A stretch of DNA of 41,640 nt from an uncultured Veillonellaceae bacterium (GTDB lineage Bacteria; Bacillota; Negativicutes; Selenomonadales; Selenomonadaceae). Position 1 is the first letter of the stretch. Each line of letters begins with the position of its first letter. This document shows positions 1-7,303 of this stretch, piece after piece. The translations under genes and the position numbers were made by a program. The stretch spans positions 1 through 41,640 of the forward strand of contig CACXCC010000077.1 of the NCBI GenBank assembly GCA_902766015.1, given 5' to 3'. The notes beneath the pieces are model-generated. The model worked only from the letters and a program-made list of their open reading frames with translations. It was not told the origin of the DNA and searched no databases.

Positions 1-2370
1 CCATGATTTGTAAATCAGGAATTCTTCTTCGCCTAATCCGGCAGCTTCCATATCTGCCCAATCAAATTTACTGAAAGTCTTGGCAATTGCTAATGTACTT
101 GCTACCTTACGGAATGCCCGTACAAATTTAGCCTGTTCTTCTTCGTCTATCAAATAACCTGCATCATCGCCTGTCTTTGCAATTTTACGAAGGGCAAGAA
201 CTTGATTACCGTATAAATGGCAATAAAACTCATAAGTCTTTAACAGGAAATCATCAGGCGTACCATCACCGCTATACAGCTTTAAAGCAGCGTCCTGTGC
301 CTTCTTGATATCACGATAGGTAACAATTTGCCCAAACTGCTTCGTAGGCTTAAAAATACGATTGGTACGGCTATATGCCTGTAACAGCGAGTGCCATTTC
401 AAATTCTTATCAAGGATAAGCGTATTAGTCGGTTTGCTGTCAAATCCTGTCAGGAACATATCTACAACCAGTAACAGGTCAATCTGCGGTAAGTCCGACT
501 GTTTCATGCGGTTGCTAATATCGTTACGGTATGCGTCAAACGAATCTAAATCATAATGCGTGCCAAACATCGCATTATAATCATTGATACATTCACCCAG
601 ATAATCAGCAGAATGTTCATCCGTGCCTTCATCGGCATCATCATTCGGCGTATAAGTAAAGATAGCCGCTATCTTATAATCATTCGGATTATGAGATTTC
701 ATATAACGGTAATATTCCATCAGGACGGGAATACGGTCAACTGCAAACAAAGCAGTAAACACATCCTGCCCTTCAGGGTGAATATGCTGTTCCAAATGAG
801 ACAAAACATCATCGGCAACACTTTCAATACGCTTCGGCAGATGATAATAATCATCCCTGTTAATCTTATGCTTCTTGCAGTAATCAGGGTCATCCAGCAT
901 TTCTACATCAATGCCTTTGCCTTCCAATTCGGCAATAATTTCCTGCTGTGCCTGTAACCGCATAAATTCTACAGAGAAGCGTAACACATTGCCGTCTGCA
1001 ATCGCTTCCTTAATCATGTACTTATGAATACAAGGGTCAAGGTTGTTACCTGTTGCAAAGACAGAAGCAGTAGTCTGACCATGAGGACCTTTATTCTCTG
1101 CAAAAATCGGTGTTCCGGTAAAACCGATATAATTGGCTTTAGCAAAATGATGCTTAATGTCACCATGCATCTTACCAAATTGAGAACGATGGCATTCATC
1201 AATGATAAAGATACAACGTTCCTCTTTGTACGGGGCAAGGATTGTATTGTATTTATCAGAACGCAGGGCAGAAGCCATCTTCTGAATGGTAGTTACAATC
1301 ATAGGTTTGGAAGAGTCCTGCATAGCATCAATTAAAGCCTTTGTGCTATCTGTCTCATCTACACACCCAGGTTCAAAACTATTGTATTCACGAACCGTCT
1401 GTGTATCTAAATCCTTGCGGTCAATTAAGAAGAACACTTTTGCAATGTTCGGATTTGTCCGTAACAGAGATGCTAACCGATATGAAGTTAAGGTTTTGCC
1501 CGAACCTGTGGTATGGAACACATACCCATTAGTGGAAGCCATGATAATACGGTCATATGCTTCTTTAACAGCATGGATTTGATACGGACGCATTACCATC
1601 AGAACAGGTTCTGTCATCTTTACAATAAAATACTTATTCAACAGTTCCGTGATATGGAACGGTGTCATAAAGCTTTTAGCGAAATCTAACAGCCTGTTAA
1701 TGCGTTCATTGTTGGAGTCCGTCCAAAAGAACGCTAATGATTTTAAAATGTTCTGCCGTGTTCCGTCAGGATATATCTCATTTGCGTTCGCAAAATATTT
1801 GGTGGACGCACCGTTAGAGATTACAAATACCTGAATGTAATGGAACAACCCACGGAAAGAGTCTCTACGATACCGATTGACTTGATTGACGGCTTCATTC
1901 ATCTCTACGCCAAATTTCTTCAGTTCAATCTGTATCAATGGCAAACCGTTGACCAACAATGTTACATCATAACGATTATTGCGTTTTACATTGGTGGTAG
2001 GGTCTTTCTTCATCCGTACCTGATGCGTAACCTGATACACATTGCGGTCTGTATCATTCGTAAGTAAGGTTACAAAGATAACCTGATTATCATCCAAAAT
2101 TAATTGGAACTTGTCCCGTAAAATTTTGGCGGATTCGTAAATGGTCTTATTGTCTATGTAATTCATTACACGGTCAAATTCCTTATCAGAAAGCTCCGCT
2201 ACACCTTTAGCAGCGATAAGGTTTTCAGCATTAACCTTACAGAACTGCTCACGGAAATTTTTGACCAATGCATCATAATTAGGAATTTTGATAAAAGTCC
2301 AATTCATATTTTCGGTAAGATAATCCAATAACAACTGTTCCAGTTCGGCTTCTGTTTTTGCCATTGCCAT
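1..2370 (-). CDS. hsdR: Type I restriction enzyme subunit R (HsdR), 3' end beyond the window
   Basis: Restriction and DNA-translocation subunit of a type I restriction-modification complex. The reading frame is open from ATG at 2370 to base 1, giving 790 codons with no stop, so the C-terminus is missing. Seen: a PD-(D/E)xK-type nuclease core (D135, then E149-L-K151 in QIELKK), a Walker A-like TTGSGKT at about residues 287-293, a DECH box at 391-394, and GFTGTP soon after (helicase motif III). This is the usual HsdR order of nuclease followed by SF2 translocase. The start has a good ribosome site (AGGGGG) about 8 nt upstream. Transcription runs leftward, so hsdM and hsdS may lie outside the window. 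Base composition is much more AT-rich than the genes to its right, which suggests horizontal acquisition. Confidence 0.93.
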   Translation of the reverse strand, partial: MAMAKTEAELEQLLLDYLTENMNWTFIKIPNYDALVKNFREQFCKVNAENLIAAKGVAELSDKEFDRVMNYIDNKTIYESAKILRDKFQLILDDNQVIFVTLLTNDTDRNVYQVTHQVRMKKDPTTNVKRNNRYDVTLLVNGLPLIQIELKKFGVEMNEAVNQVNRYRRDSFRGLFHYIQVFVISNGASTKYFANANEIYPDGTRQNILKSLAFFWTDSNNERINRLLDFAKSFMTPFHITELLNKYFIVKMTEPVLMVMRPYQIHAVKEAYDRIIMASTNGYVFHTTGSGKTLTSYRLASLLRTNPNIAKVFFLIDRKDLDTQTVREYNSFEPGCVDETDSTKALIDAMQDSSKPMIVTTIQKMASALRSDKYNTILAPYKEERCIFIIDECHRSQFGKMHGDIKHHFAKANYIGFTGTPIFAENKGPHGQTTASVFATGNNLDPCIHKYMIKEAIADGNVLRFSVEFMRLQAQQEIIAELEGKGIDVEMLDDPDYCKKHKINRDDYYHLPKRIESVADDVLSHLEQHIHPEGQDVFTALFAVDRIPVLMEYYRYMKSHNPNDYKIAAIFTYTPNDDADEGTDEHSADYLGECINDYNAMFGTHYDLDSFDAYRNDISNRMKQSDLPQIDLLLVVDMFLTGFDSKPTNTLILDKNLKWHSLLQAYSRTNRIFKPTKQFGQIVTYRDIKKAQDAALKLYSGDGTPDDFLLKTYEFYCHLYGNQVLALRKIAKTGDDAGYLIDEEEQAKFVRAFRKVASTLAIAKTFSKFDWADMEAAGLGEEEFLIYKSW

Positions 2371-2388
2371 AATGCTATCCCCCTAACT

Positions 2389-2720
2389 AACCACTTCAAA
2401 TTTAAAAACTGTTTTTCATATCTATATTATAACAGAAGATATTTATTTTTGTAAAGGGAAAACAGCCTTATGATGCAGTTATATTGCGTAGTTTAGCATT
2501 TCAACCACCTAAAATTTAACAGTTTTATAAAATTGCATGTGGTTGGAGATTTTATGCAAATCAGCATAAATACAGCATATTCAATGCTTTTAACCACCAA
2601 AAAATTAACAGTTCAACAAAAAATAAAAAGGTGGTTATCACAACAATAACCACCGAAAATTTAACAGTAAAGTATTGACAATTAAATAAAACTATTGTAT
2701 AACCACCGGTAATTTAACAT
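2389..2720. repeat. AT-rich interspersed direct repeats upstream of hsdR
   Basis: A motif close to AACCACCNAAAATTTAACAG occurs at 2503-2524, 2592-2613, 2648-2669 and 2701-2720, with a degenerate copy at 2389-2412. Start-to-start distances are 114, 89, 56 and 53 nt. The third copy also forms a perfect inverted repeat with GGTGGTTAT (arms 2630-2638 and 2646-2654, 7-nt loop). The stretch 2371-2691 contains no gene. The last copy lies next to the boundary where AT-rich DNA meets the truncated tnpB. The function is not known; operator sites, iterons or element-end repeats are possible. Confidence 0.75.
2426..2455 (-). promoter_or_regulatory. Probable sigma-70 promoter of hsdR
   Basis: On the minus strand a TTTACA -35 (2450-2455) and a perfect TATAAT -10 (2426-2431) are separated by 18 nt. 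They lie about 55 nt upstream of the hsdR start codon. A degenerate copy of the AT-rich repeat (2389-2412) falls in the predicted leader. Confidence 0.6.
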
Positions 2721-2859
2721 ACCCAAAATAATTATATACCGAGCGGCACGCTTTAAACGTCTGGCAGACGAATTGCTCCTGCGCCGGACTCAAATATACG
2801 CGGTACTTGTACCCACGCGTATAGTGCAGATTCCTTTTCGCTTTTCCGGAACGTTCCAT
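2692..2859 (-). pseudogene. tnpB: 5' remnant of an IS200/IS605-family tnpB (OrfB)
   Basis: A 55-codon frame from ATG 2859 carries residues typical of TnpB N-termini: GYKYRVYLSPAQEQF, then CQTFKACRSVYNYF. Homology stops after NYF at about 2725, where the sequence becomes AT-rich and the frame ends at 2692. A normal TnpB is about 350-400 aa, so this is only the first ~45 residues. An AAAGGAG ribosome site lies 12 nt upstream. TnpB is an RNA-guided nuclease carried by IS200/IS605 elements; this fragment lacks all RuvC catalytic motifs. It was probably cut off when the AT-rich hsdR segment arrived. Confidence 0.65.
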
Positions 2860-3384
2860 ACAAGTTCTTGACTCCTTTCTGCCGGTGCTGCTCCCTTCCT
2901 CGTCTAATGGAATAAGGAATGCCGCCGCATGAAGGCTCAAAGCTCTCCACACGACGGCATTTATCCTTCCATGCTGTTTGTCACATTAAAGTGGATTTTC
3001 AGCGTCTCACTGCTGAATTTCTGCTTCGGCGATTCCTGCACGCCCGGGCATGAAAACGGAACGTGGCTTAAACAATCTCCACAGACTTATCGTGCTAGGC
3101 ACGGCTTCCCGCCATCCCGGCGGTAGCGATCTCATCATGAGAGACGGGGGAGGTTCGCATGATACATGCAAACCGGAATAAGTTTACACAAAGCGAATGT
3201 CGATACGTCTTACCGTTATTCTCCCGTAAACCTATACCGACTTTATTATACCACAGCAAAAGGCAAAGTTGACTTCACCGAAAACTTAAACGCCCAAACC
3301 ATTAAACTAAAGAAATTCCATAAAAAATTCCCGCAATGATACAAAACATGCTATCATTGCGGGATAATTCCACAGCAAAGAAGA
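2860..3384. other. Gene-free stretch with several hairpins, likely insertion-element flank
   Basis: No convincing gene is seen. A 17-bp imperfect hairpin (2918-2961, AATGCCG arms with G-U pairs) lies just upstream of the tnpB remnant on the minus strand. Farther upstream four small hairpins follow each other: 3091-3103 (CGTGC/GCACG), 3109-3123 (CCGCC/GGCGG), 3130-3142 (TCTC/GAGA) and 3157-3169 (GCATG/CATGC). Such a cluster could be a structured RNA, for example the scaffold of a TnpB guide RNA from a decayed element, but this is inference. Confidence 0.4.
3322..3364 (-). terminator. Rho-independent terminator of the C69 dipeptidase gene
   Basis: A perfect 13-bp stem (TCCCGCAATGATA at 3329-3341 with its complement at 3352-3364) is followed on the minus strand by a T tract (3322-3328). 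It starts about 20 nt after the stop codon at 3385. Confidence 0.85.
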
Positions 3385-4860
3385 TCAAGCGTCAGAGCGC
3401 GCAAATGCGTTCTTCATCGCACAGCTCGCCTCGTAAAGTATGTTCGAAAGGACATGGTCCGTTTCTTCTTTCGCGCGATCGGCAATCGTTCGGTTGCAGG
3501 CTTCGAGATAGGTCTGCACGGCCGAAGGTTTTTCCTCGCGGAATTCGCGGTCGAATTTTGTCAAGAATTCATGTCCGAGCGCCTGCAGACGGTTTTGATA
3601 CCGTTCGATATAGATGCTGCAGCGCTCAAAATGCGGATCGGCGAGCGCGCCGATGAGGCGGTTCGTCCAGTAAAAACTGTCGGTTGACGGCTCTTTTCCC
3701 GTGTTTGCAAAGTACGCAGGCGTTACCGTGACGTTCGTAAAGAACGGGACAAAGCCGTTATAGACGTTTGATCCCATCGCGACCCATTCGACGCCGGCGA
3801 TTTCCTGCGGCTGACGCGGACGGAGCTGCGTGAGGGCGAGGAAATTGTTGCGGTTGATCCCGATTGGGCGATAACGGCGTTTCCACGCGTCGGGACCGTG
3901 TCCGTACGGGTCAAACGGCGTGCCCTGATAGTGCGCCGAAAGCACGTATTTGACATCTTCGACCGTAATTTTTTGCTCCGGGATCAGGCTCCACGGCAGA
4001 TGGTCGCATTCGGGGCCGTATTCGGCGTCCGGGCCGTCCCATTGATAGGTGCGCGGATTAAAATACCGCTCCATGAACCACGCGCGCGGCGTGTTGTACG
4101 TATGATCCGCGTCATCGTGGCTCCCGAACGCGGCGCGCGCGTCAAATTTCGTGTCACGCTTCAGATCTTTTTCCTGTTCATCCGGATACATCATGAGGTC
4201 GAGATGCGCGCTCTGGATGAATTCGATGAGATCGGCGGAACACATATAGTCGTCGCGGTCGCCGAACGCGTCCTTGAAGTCAAAAAAGTCGATCCCCTGC
4301 TGGTTCGGCATGACGACGTAGCTGTCATCGGGTACTCGCTTGGCGATCCAGTGATGTCCGCCGACGGATTCAAACCACCAGACTTCGTCGATATCCTGAA
4401 AACCGACACCGTTCATCTCATACGTACCGTACTGTTCGAGCAGGGCGCCGAGACGCTCGACGCCTTCGCGGGCACTGTGGATGTACGGCAGGACGAGCGT
4501 CAGCATATCTTCTTCGCCGATACCGTCTTTGACGAGCGGATCCGCACCGAGCACGCGCGCATTCGACGTGATCGTCTCCGTCTCCGACATCGCGACGTTG
4601 AGTTCGTTGATCCCCGCCTCACCCCAAACGCCGTCCTTATCATCGGCGTTCGGCATCGCCGTGTAGCGCAGCGGATGTTCCGGCAGGTCAACGGAAAACG
4701 CGGAAAGCTTGGACTGATAGCGGCGCGGCTGATCGTCCGGGTTGACGACGACGAATTTTTTCGCCGTAAACTCGCCCGACGGCGAATCCTCATTGCGCGC
4801 CATGAACGTCGAGCCGTCATACGTCGCATTCTTTCCGACTAAAATCGTTGTACAAGGCAT
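3385..4860 (-). CDS. pepD: C69-family dipeptidase (PepD-like)
   Basis: Cytoplasmic dipeptidase of peptidase family C69, an N-terminal-nucleophile hydrolase. The 491-residue protein begins MPCTTILVGKNATYDGST, followed by ARNEDS, which is the family signature; Cys3 would be the nucleophile once the leading residues are removed. No signal peptide is seen, and the length matches PepD enzymes. It stands alone: a terminator follows at 3322-3364 and the lipoprotein gene is divergent. The family role is hydrolysis of a broad range of dipeptides, consistent with peptide or amino-acid scavenging. The exact substrate cannot be read from the sequence. Confidence 0.9.
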   Translation of the reverse strand: MPCTTILVGKNATYDGSTFMARNEDSPSGEFTAKKFVVVNPDDQPRRYQSKLSAFSVDLPEHPLRYTAMPNADDKDGVWGEAGINELNVAMSETETITSNARVLGADPLVKDGIGEEDMLTLVLPYIHSAREGVERLGALLEQYGTYEMNGVGFQDIDEVWWFESVGGHHWIAKRVPDDSYVVMPNQQGIDFFDFKDAFGDRDDYMCSADLIEFIQSAHLDLMMYPDEQEKDLKRDTKFDARAAFGSHDDADHTYNTPRAWFMERYFNPRTYQWDGPDAEYGPECDHLPWSLIPEQKITVEDVKYVLSAHYQGTPFDPYGHGPDAWKRRYRPIGINRNNFLALTQLRPRQPQEIAGVEWVAMGSNVYNGFVPFFTNVTVTPAYFANTGKEPSTDSFYWTNRLIGALADPHFERCSIYIERYQNRLQALGHEFLTKFDREFREEKPSAVQTYLEACNRTIADRAKEETDHVLSNILYEASCAMKNAFARSDA

Positions 4861-4981
4861 ATTTATCCCTCTTCTAAAACTATACAGGTCTCCCGGTTAA
4901 CCGGTTCTTTGTCATCTTCTGCACGGAAAAGGATTTTCCCTGCCTGTTGTCGAATAGAATCAGCAGAAAATCACGGAAATT

Positions 4982-5024
4982 GGAGGTGAACGGACGCATT
5001 TCCCGCCCGAAATGCGTTCTCCGT
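4982..5024 (+). promoter_or_regulatory. Shine-Dalgarno separated from its AUG by a hairpin
   Basis: A strong ribosome site (GGAGGTGA, 4982-4989) is followed immediately by a hairpin that ends at the base before ATG 5025. Outer arms are ACGGA (4990-4994) and TCCGT (5020-5024); inner arms are CGCATTT (4995-5001) and AAATGCG (5010-5016), with a 3-nt bulge. Folding would place the ribosome site directly next to the start codon. An alternative in-frame GTG lies at 4986. Confidence 0.45.
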
Positions 5025-5663
5025 ATGAAAACACACACACGAATACTCATGGGACTCACGGTTTTCCTCGTCAGCTGCCTCGTCCTCGCCGGCTGCAGTC
5101 TGCGCGAAAAGCCGCTGCAGACCGCGACAGTCCCGGCCACGGTTTATCAGATGCAGATCGATCTGCCGTTCCCGCTCGAGCAGTCGCCGAAGGAATCCCA
5201 GCTCCCTCCCGGTGTCAATACGTACCTGAGTCATATGGTCACGAGTTCGACGCGCCCGACGGGCGAGGATCTGCACCTCGCCGAGTTCTCGGCCGCCGCG
5301 TTTAATGTCGCGAAGATCGAGCAGGATTACGGCGCAGCCGGCACGGAGAAGAATGCCGCGTTCTATACGAAGGTCAATCAGGGCCTGCAGACGATTTATG
5401 TCAAGTCACTGACGACTTCCGCAAAGGCGAAGAATGTGTCAACGTCAACGGAGCAGATGACGGTCGCCGACCGTCAGGCGACGATTACGACGATCCAGTG
5501 TCAGATGAAGGGTGAGGATGAGACGATTAAGGTTGTCTTTATCCCGGATCCGCAGGAGGATTGGATTGTGGCGCTCGCGTATCCGAAGGAGAAGGAGGAT
5601 TCGACGGGCAAGCAGGTGACGAAGATGATTCAGTCGATCAAGCTCACGGCCGTAAATAAGTAA
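5025..5663 (+). CDS. Predicted lipoprotein of unknown function
   Basis: A 212-residue secreted lipoprotein. The N-terminus (MKTHTR, a hydrophobic stretch, then VLAGCS) is a textbook lipoprotein signal with lipobox LAGC, so Cys at about residue 23 would be lipidated. The rest is soluble, rich in Thr/Ser/Lys and without a recognised domain; it has the look of the small PsbP/DUF1795-like lipoproteins but I cannot assign it. The frame is open farther upstream (TTG at 4947, GTG at 4986); ATG 5025 is chosen because the signal peptide starts there, although its ribosome site is 35 nt away behind a hairpin. Repeat element A follows directly after the stop codon. Confidence 0.7.
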   Translation: MKTHTRILMGLTVFLVSCLVLAGCSLREKPLQTATVPATVYQMQIDLPFPLEQSPKESQLPPGVNTYLSHMVTSSTRPTGEDLHLAEFSAAAFNVAKIEQDYGAAGTEKNAAFYTKVNQGLQTIYVKSLTTSAKAKNVSTSTEQMTVADRQATITTIQCQMKGEDETIKVVFIPDPQEDWIVALAYPKEKEDSTGKQVTKMIQSIKLTAVNK

Positions 5664-5684
5664 CTTTGACTCTGACCCGGCGGC

Positions 5685-5857
5685 GGCAGAGGGACTGCTC
5701 TTCCTTAAATGCTGCAGGCTAAACGACAGACGATTTCCCTAAATAAAGTCGCCCTGCATCAAAACGCTTCGCTTGAAACAATGCAGGGCTCCGTGGGAAA
5801 TCGTCTGTCGTTCTTAACGCCTGCTTACGCAAAATCAGTCAGAGCAGTTCCTCTGCC
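5685..5857 (+). repeat. Nested-palindrome element, copy A
   Basis: Outer arms 5685-5701 and 5841-5857 pair over 17 nt with one G-U. A short stem GCAGGC/GCCTGC (5714-5719, 5819-5824) follows inside. The core stem is 18 perfect bp (5722-5739 with 5795-5812). The inner stem is 9 bp (5751-5759 with 5781-5789) around a loop with CGCTTCGCTT. The internal strand before the inner stem reads TAAATAAAGTCGCC. It lies between two co-directional genes. The small open frames inside it are by-products of the repeat. Confidence 0.85.
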
Positions 5858-5889
5858 CCCTTACATTTGCTTACAGAAAGGATCTTTTT

Positions 5890-6363
5890 ATGGAGATTGA
5901 ACGTCAGTTTTTGATTGCCGCCAAGCCGGATTGCCGTAGGGCGATTGCCTGTACGGATATCGAGCAGGGTTATTTGTCGTTTGATCCGGAGCTGAGGATT
6001 CGGCGGAGCGGTGAGCGGTTTTCGTTTACGTTTAAGTCGGGAGCGGGCCTTGTGCGGCGGGAGGAGGAGTTTGCGATTTCGGCGGCGGATTATGAGAAGC
6101 TGCTGCCCGGGATTTGCGGCGTGCTGCTCCGGAAAAAACGTTACTGCCTGCCGCTTTCGGAGCACCTCATTGCGGAGTATGATGAATACGAAAACGAGTT
6201 TGCGGGGCTCGCGTTTGTCGAGGTAGAGTTTCCGAGTGTCGATGCCGCCGCAGCGTTTGTCCCGCCCGCATGGTTCGGCCGCGAGATCACGGAAGATCCC
6301 CGTTTTTCCGCCGCGCTGCTCGCGAAGGACGGGCGCGAGATTTTGACGATTGTCGGATTGTAA
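5890..6363 (+). CDS. CYTH-domain protein (triphosphate tunnel metalloenzyme family)
   Basis: The 157-residue protein begins MEIERQFL, the position of the CYTH ExExK signature, and continues with alternating charged beta-strand motifs typical of the fold (LRIRRSGERFSFTFKS, then LIAEYDEYENEF and LAFVEVEF). Family members hydrolyse inorganic triphosphate or, in some lineages, act as class IV adenylate cyclases or thiamine triphosphatases. Length matches a single CYTH domain. The normally conserved Lys of ExExK is Gln here. AAAGGA lies 8 nt upstream of ATG 5890. It ends at a bidirectional terminator. Confidence 0.82.
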   Translation: MEIERQFLIAAKPDCRRAIACTDIEQGYLSFDPELRIRRSGERFSFTFKSGAGLVRREEEFAISAADYEKLLPGICGVLLRKKRYCLPLSEHLIAEYDEYENEFAGLAFVEVEFPSVDAAAAFVPPAWFGREITEDPRFSAALLAKDGREILTIVGL

Positions 6364-6381
6364 ATCCGCACAGCAAAAAAT

Positions 6382-6418
6382 AAAGGAGCTGTTGCAGTTC
6401 ATTGCAGCAGCTCCTTTT
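6382..6418. terminator. Bidirectional terminator between convergent genes
   Basis: A 15-bp stem (AAAGGAGCTGTTGCA at 6382-6396 with 6403-6417, one G-U) has T-rich ends in both directions. It separates the CYTH gene (plus) from the autotransporter fragment (minus). Confidence 0.85.
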
Positions 6419-6439
6419 CTATGCCGAGATACGGCGTTC

Positions 6440-7270
6440 TCAGAACCGGAAGTCAATACGGCCTTCGGCGGTCCAGCCGTGGTAATCACCGTACATCTTT
6501 TCGAAGTTCACGTTGAGCATCGTGTCTTTATTCAAGTGGCCTTTGTAACCGGCGTTCAGGTAGAAGACATTCTCATCGAAGTCCGAAGAGGGCAGGGCGA
6601 TGGTGTTGACGTAAGAAGTGAGATCGCCCGCGAGGCCGCGGCTGTAGGCGATGCCGCCGTAGAAACCGGCATCCGTGTAAGCGTTCAGGCCGAGTTTCAT
6701 GGAGAGAGCGTTTTCGTCGTCCGTCGTGACCGTGTTGCCTGCGATTGTCTTGTCGTCCATCGTGATGTGATCGTATTTAAAGCGGAGGTACGGGTCCAGC
6801 GTGAGCGTGTCGGACGTGCGGAACTTCCTGCCGTAGGAAATGACGCCGCCGAAGCTCTTCGTGCCCCACATGTCGCAGCCTGCCATCTTGCTGTCGAACT
6901 TGCCGCCGTGCACGATGTAGTCGAGATAGCGGCCGCCATGGAACGAATGCGTACCGTAGATGCCGTAGTTCAGCGAGTGTTTGATGTCAACGCGCTTGCT
7001 GTAGGAACCCTCGGTCTTCGCGTAACCGGACGCGGTGCCGAGGTAGACGCCGAGGTAATCCGCGTCACTGAGCCGGAAGTCATAGCCGGCCTGGTACCCT
7101 GTGACGCGGACGCGCGTGTCGGCATAGTCGCCGCCGTCAACTGTCGTCTTGTTGCCTTTGGCGGAAAACCAGATGCTGCTGACCTTGATGTCTTTATCTT
7201 CCTTGTCGATCGCGGACGAGGACGGGGCGACTGAATTAAGCGAAATCGACAGCCGTTTAGCCCATAGCAT
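6440..7270 (-). pseudogene. Autotransporter beta-barrel domain fragment
   Basis: About 255 residues of outer-membrane beta-barrel of the autotransporter C-terminal type: repeated amphipathic strands rich in Tyr/Gly (GYQAGYDFRL, YGIYGTHSF, FGGVISYGRKF) ending in the terminal aromatic signature GRIDFRF. Complete autotransporters have a signal peptide and a passenger domain, both absent here. The first ~18 codons of the frame (MLWAKRLSISLN) are encoded by half-repeat F and not by barrel sequence, and no ribosome site precedes ATG 7270. It therefore looks like a decapitated gene joined to a repeat element. Its presence is the clearest sign of an outer membrane. Confidence 0.72.
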
Positions 7271-7289
7271 TGGCAGTCAACCCGCTGCC
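7224..7289 (-). repeat. Half-copy (F) of the nested-palindrome element
   Basis: Read on the minus strand this shows the left half of the repeat family: an outer-arm-like GGCAGCGGGTTGACTGCC (7289-7272), a GGGCTAAACG linker as in copy A, a core arm ending GATTTCGC, and the conserved strand TTAATTCAGTCGCC. The right half is missing and the sequence passes directly into autotransporter barrel codons. Confidence 0.65.
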
Positions 7290-7303
7290 TCCGCCGCCGT
7301 CCT

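Noticed and set aside
2503..2720. Short CRISPR array in the AT-rich repeats
   Set aside because: Repeats are only ~20 nt and vary internally, spacing is uneven (89, 56, 53 nt), copies are few, and no cas genes are visible.
3898..4842. 314-codon plus-strand frame opposite the dipeptidase gene
   Set aside because: Arg/Val-rich composition typical of an antisense shadow; the opposite strand encodes a clear C69 enzyme.
4947..5024. TTG 4947 as start of the lipoprotein
   Set aside because: It would add 26 basic residues before the signal peptide and its nearest purine-rich site is poorly spaced.
5709..5900. 63-codon open frame (MLQAKRQTISLN...)
   Set aside because: It lies inside repeat copy A, has no ribosome site and overlaps the CYTH start; similar frames arise in other copies from shared repeat sequence.
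7272..7289. Promoter or ribosome site for the autotransporter fragment
   Set aside because: The sequence is repeat arm; no purine-rich site precedes ATG 7270.
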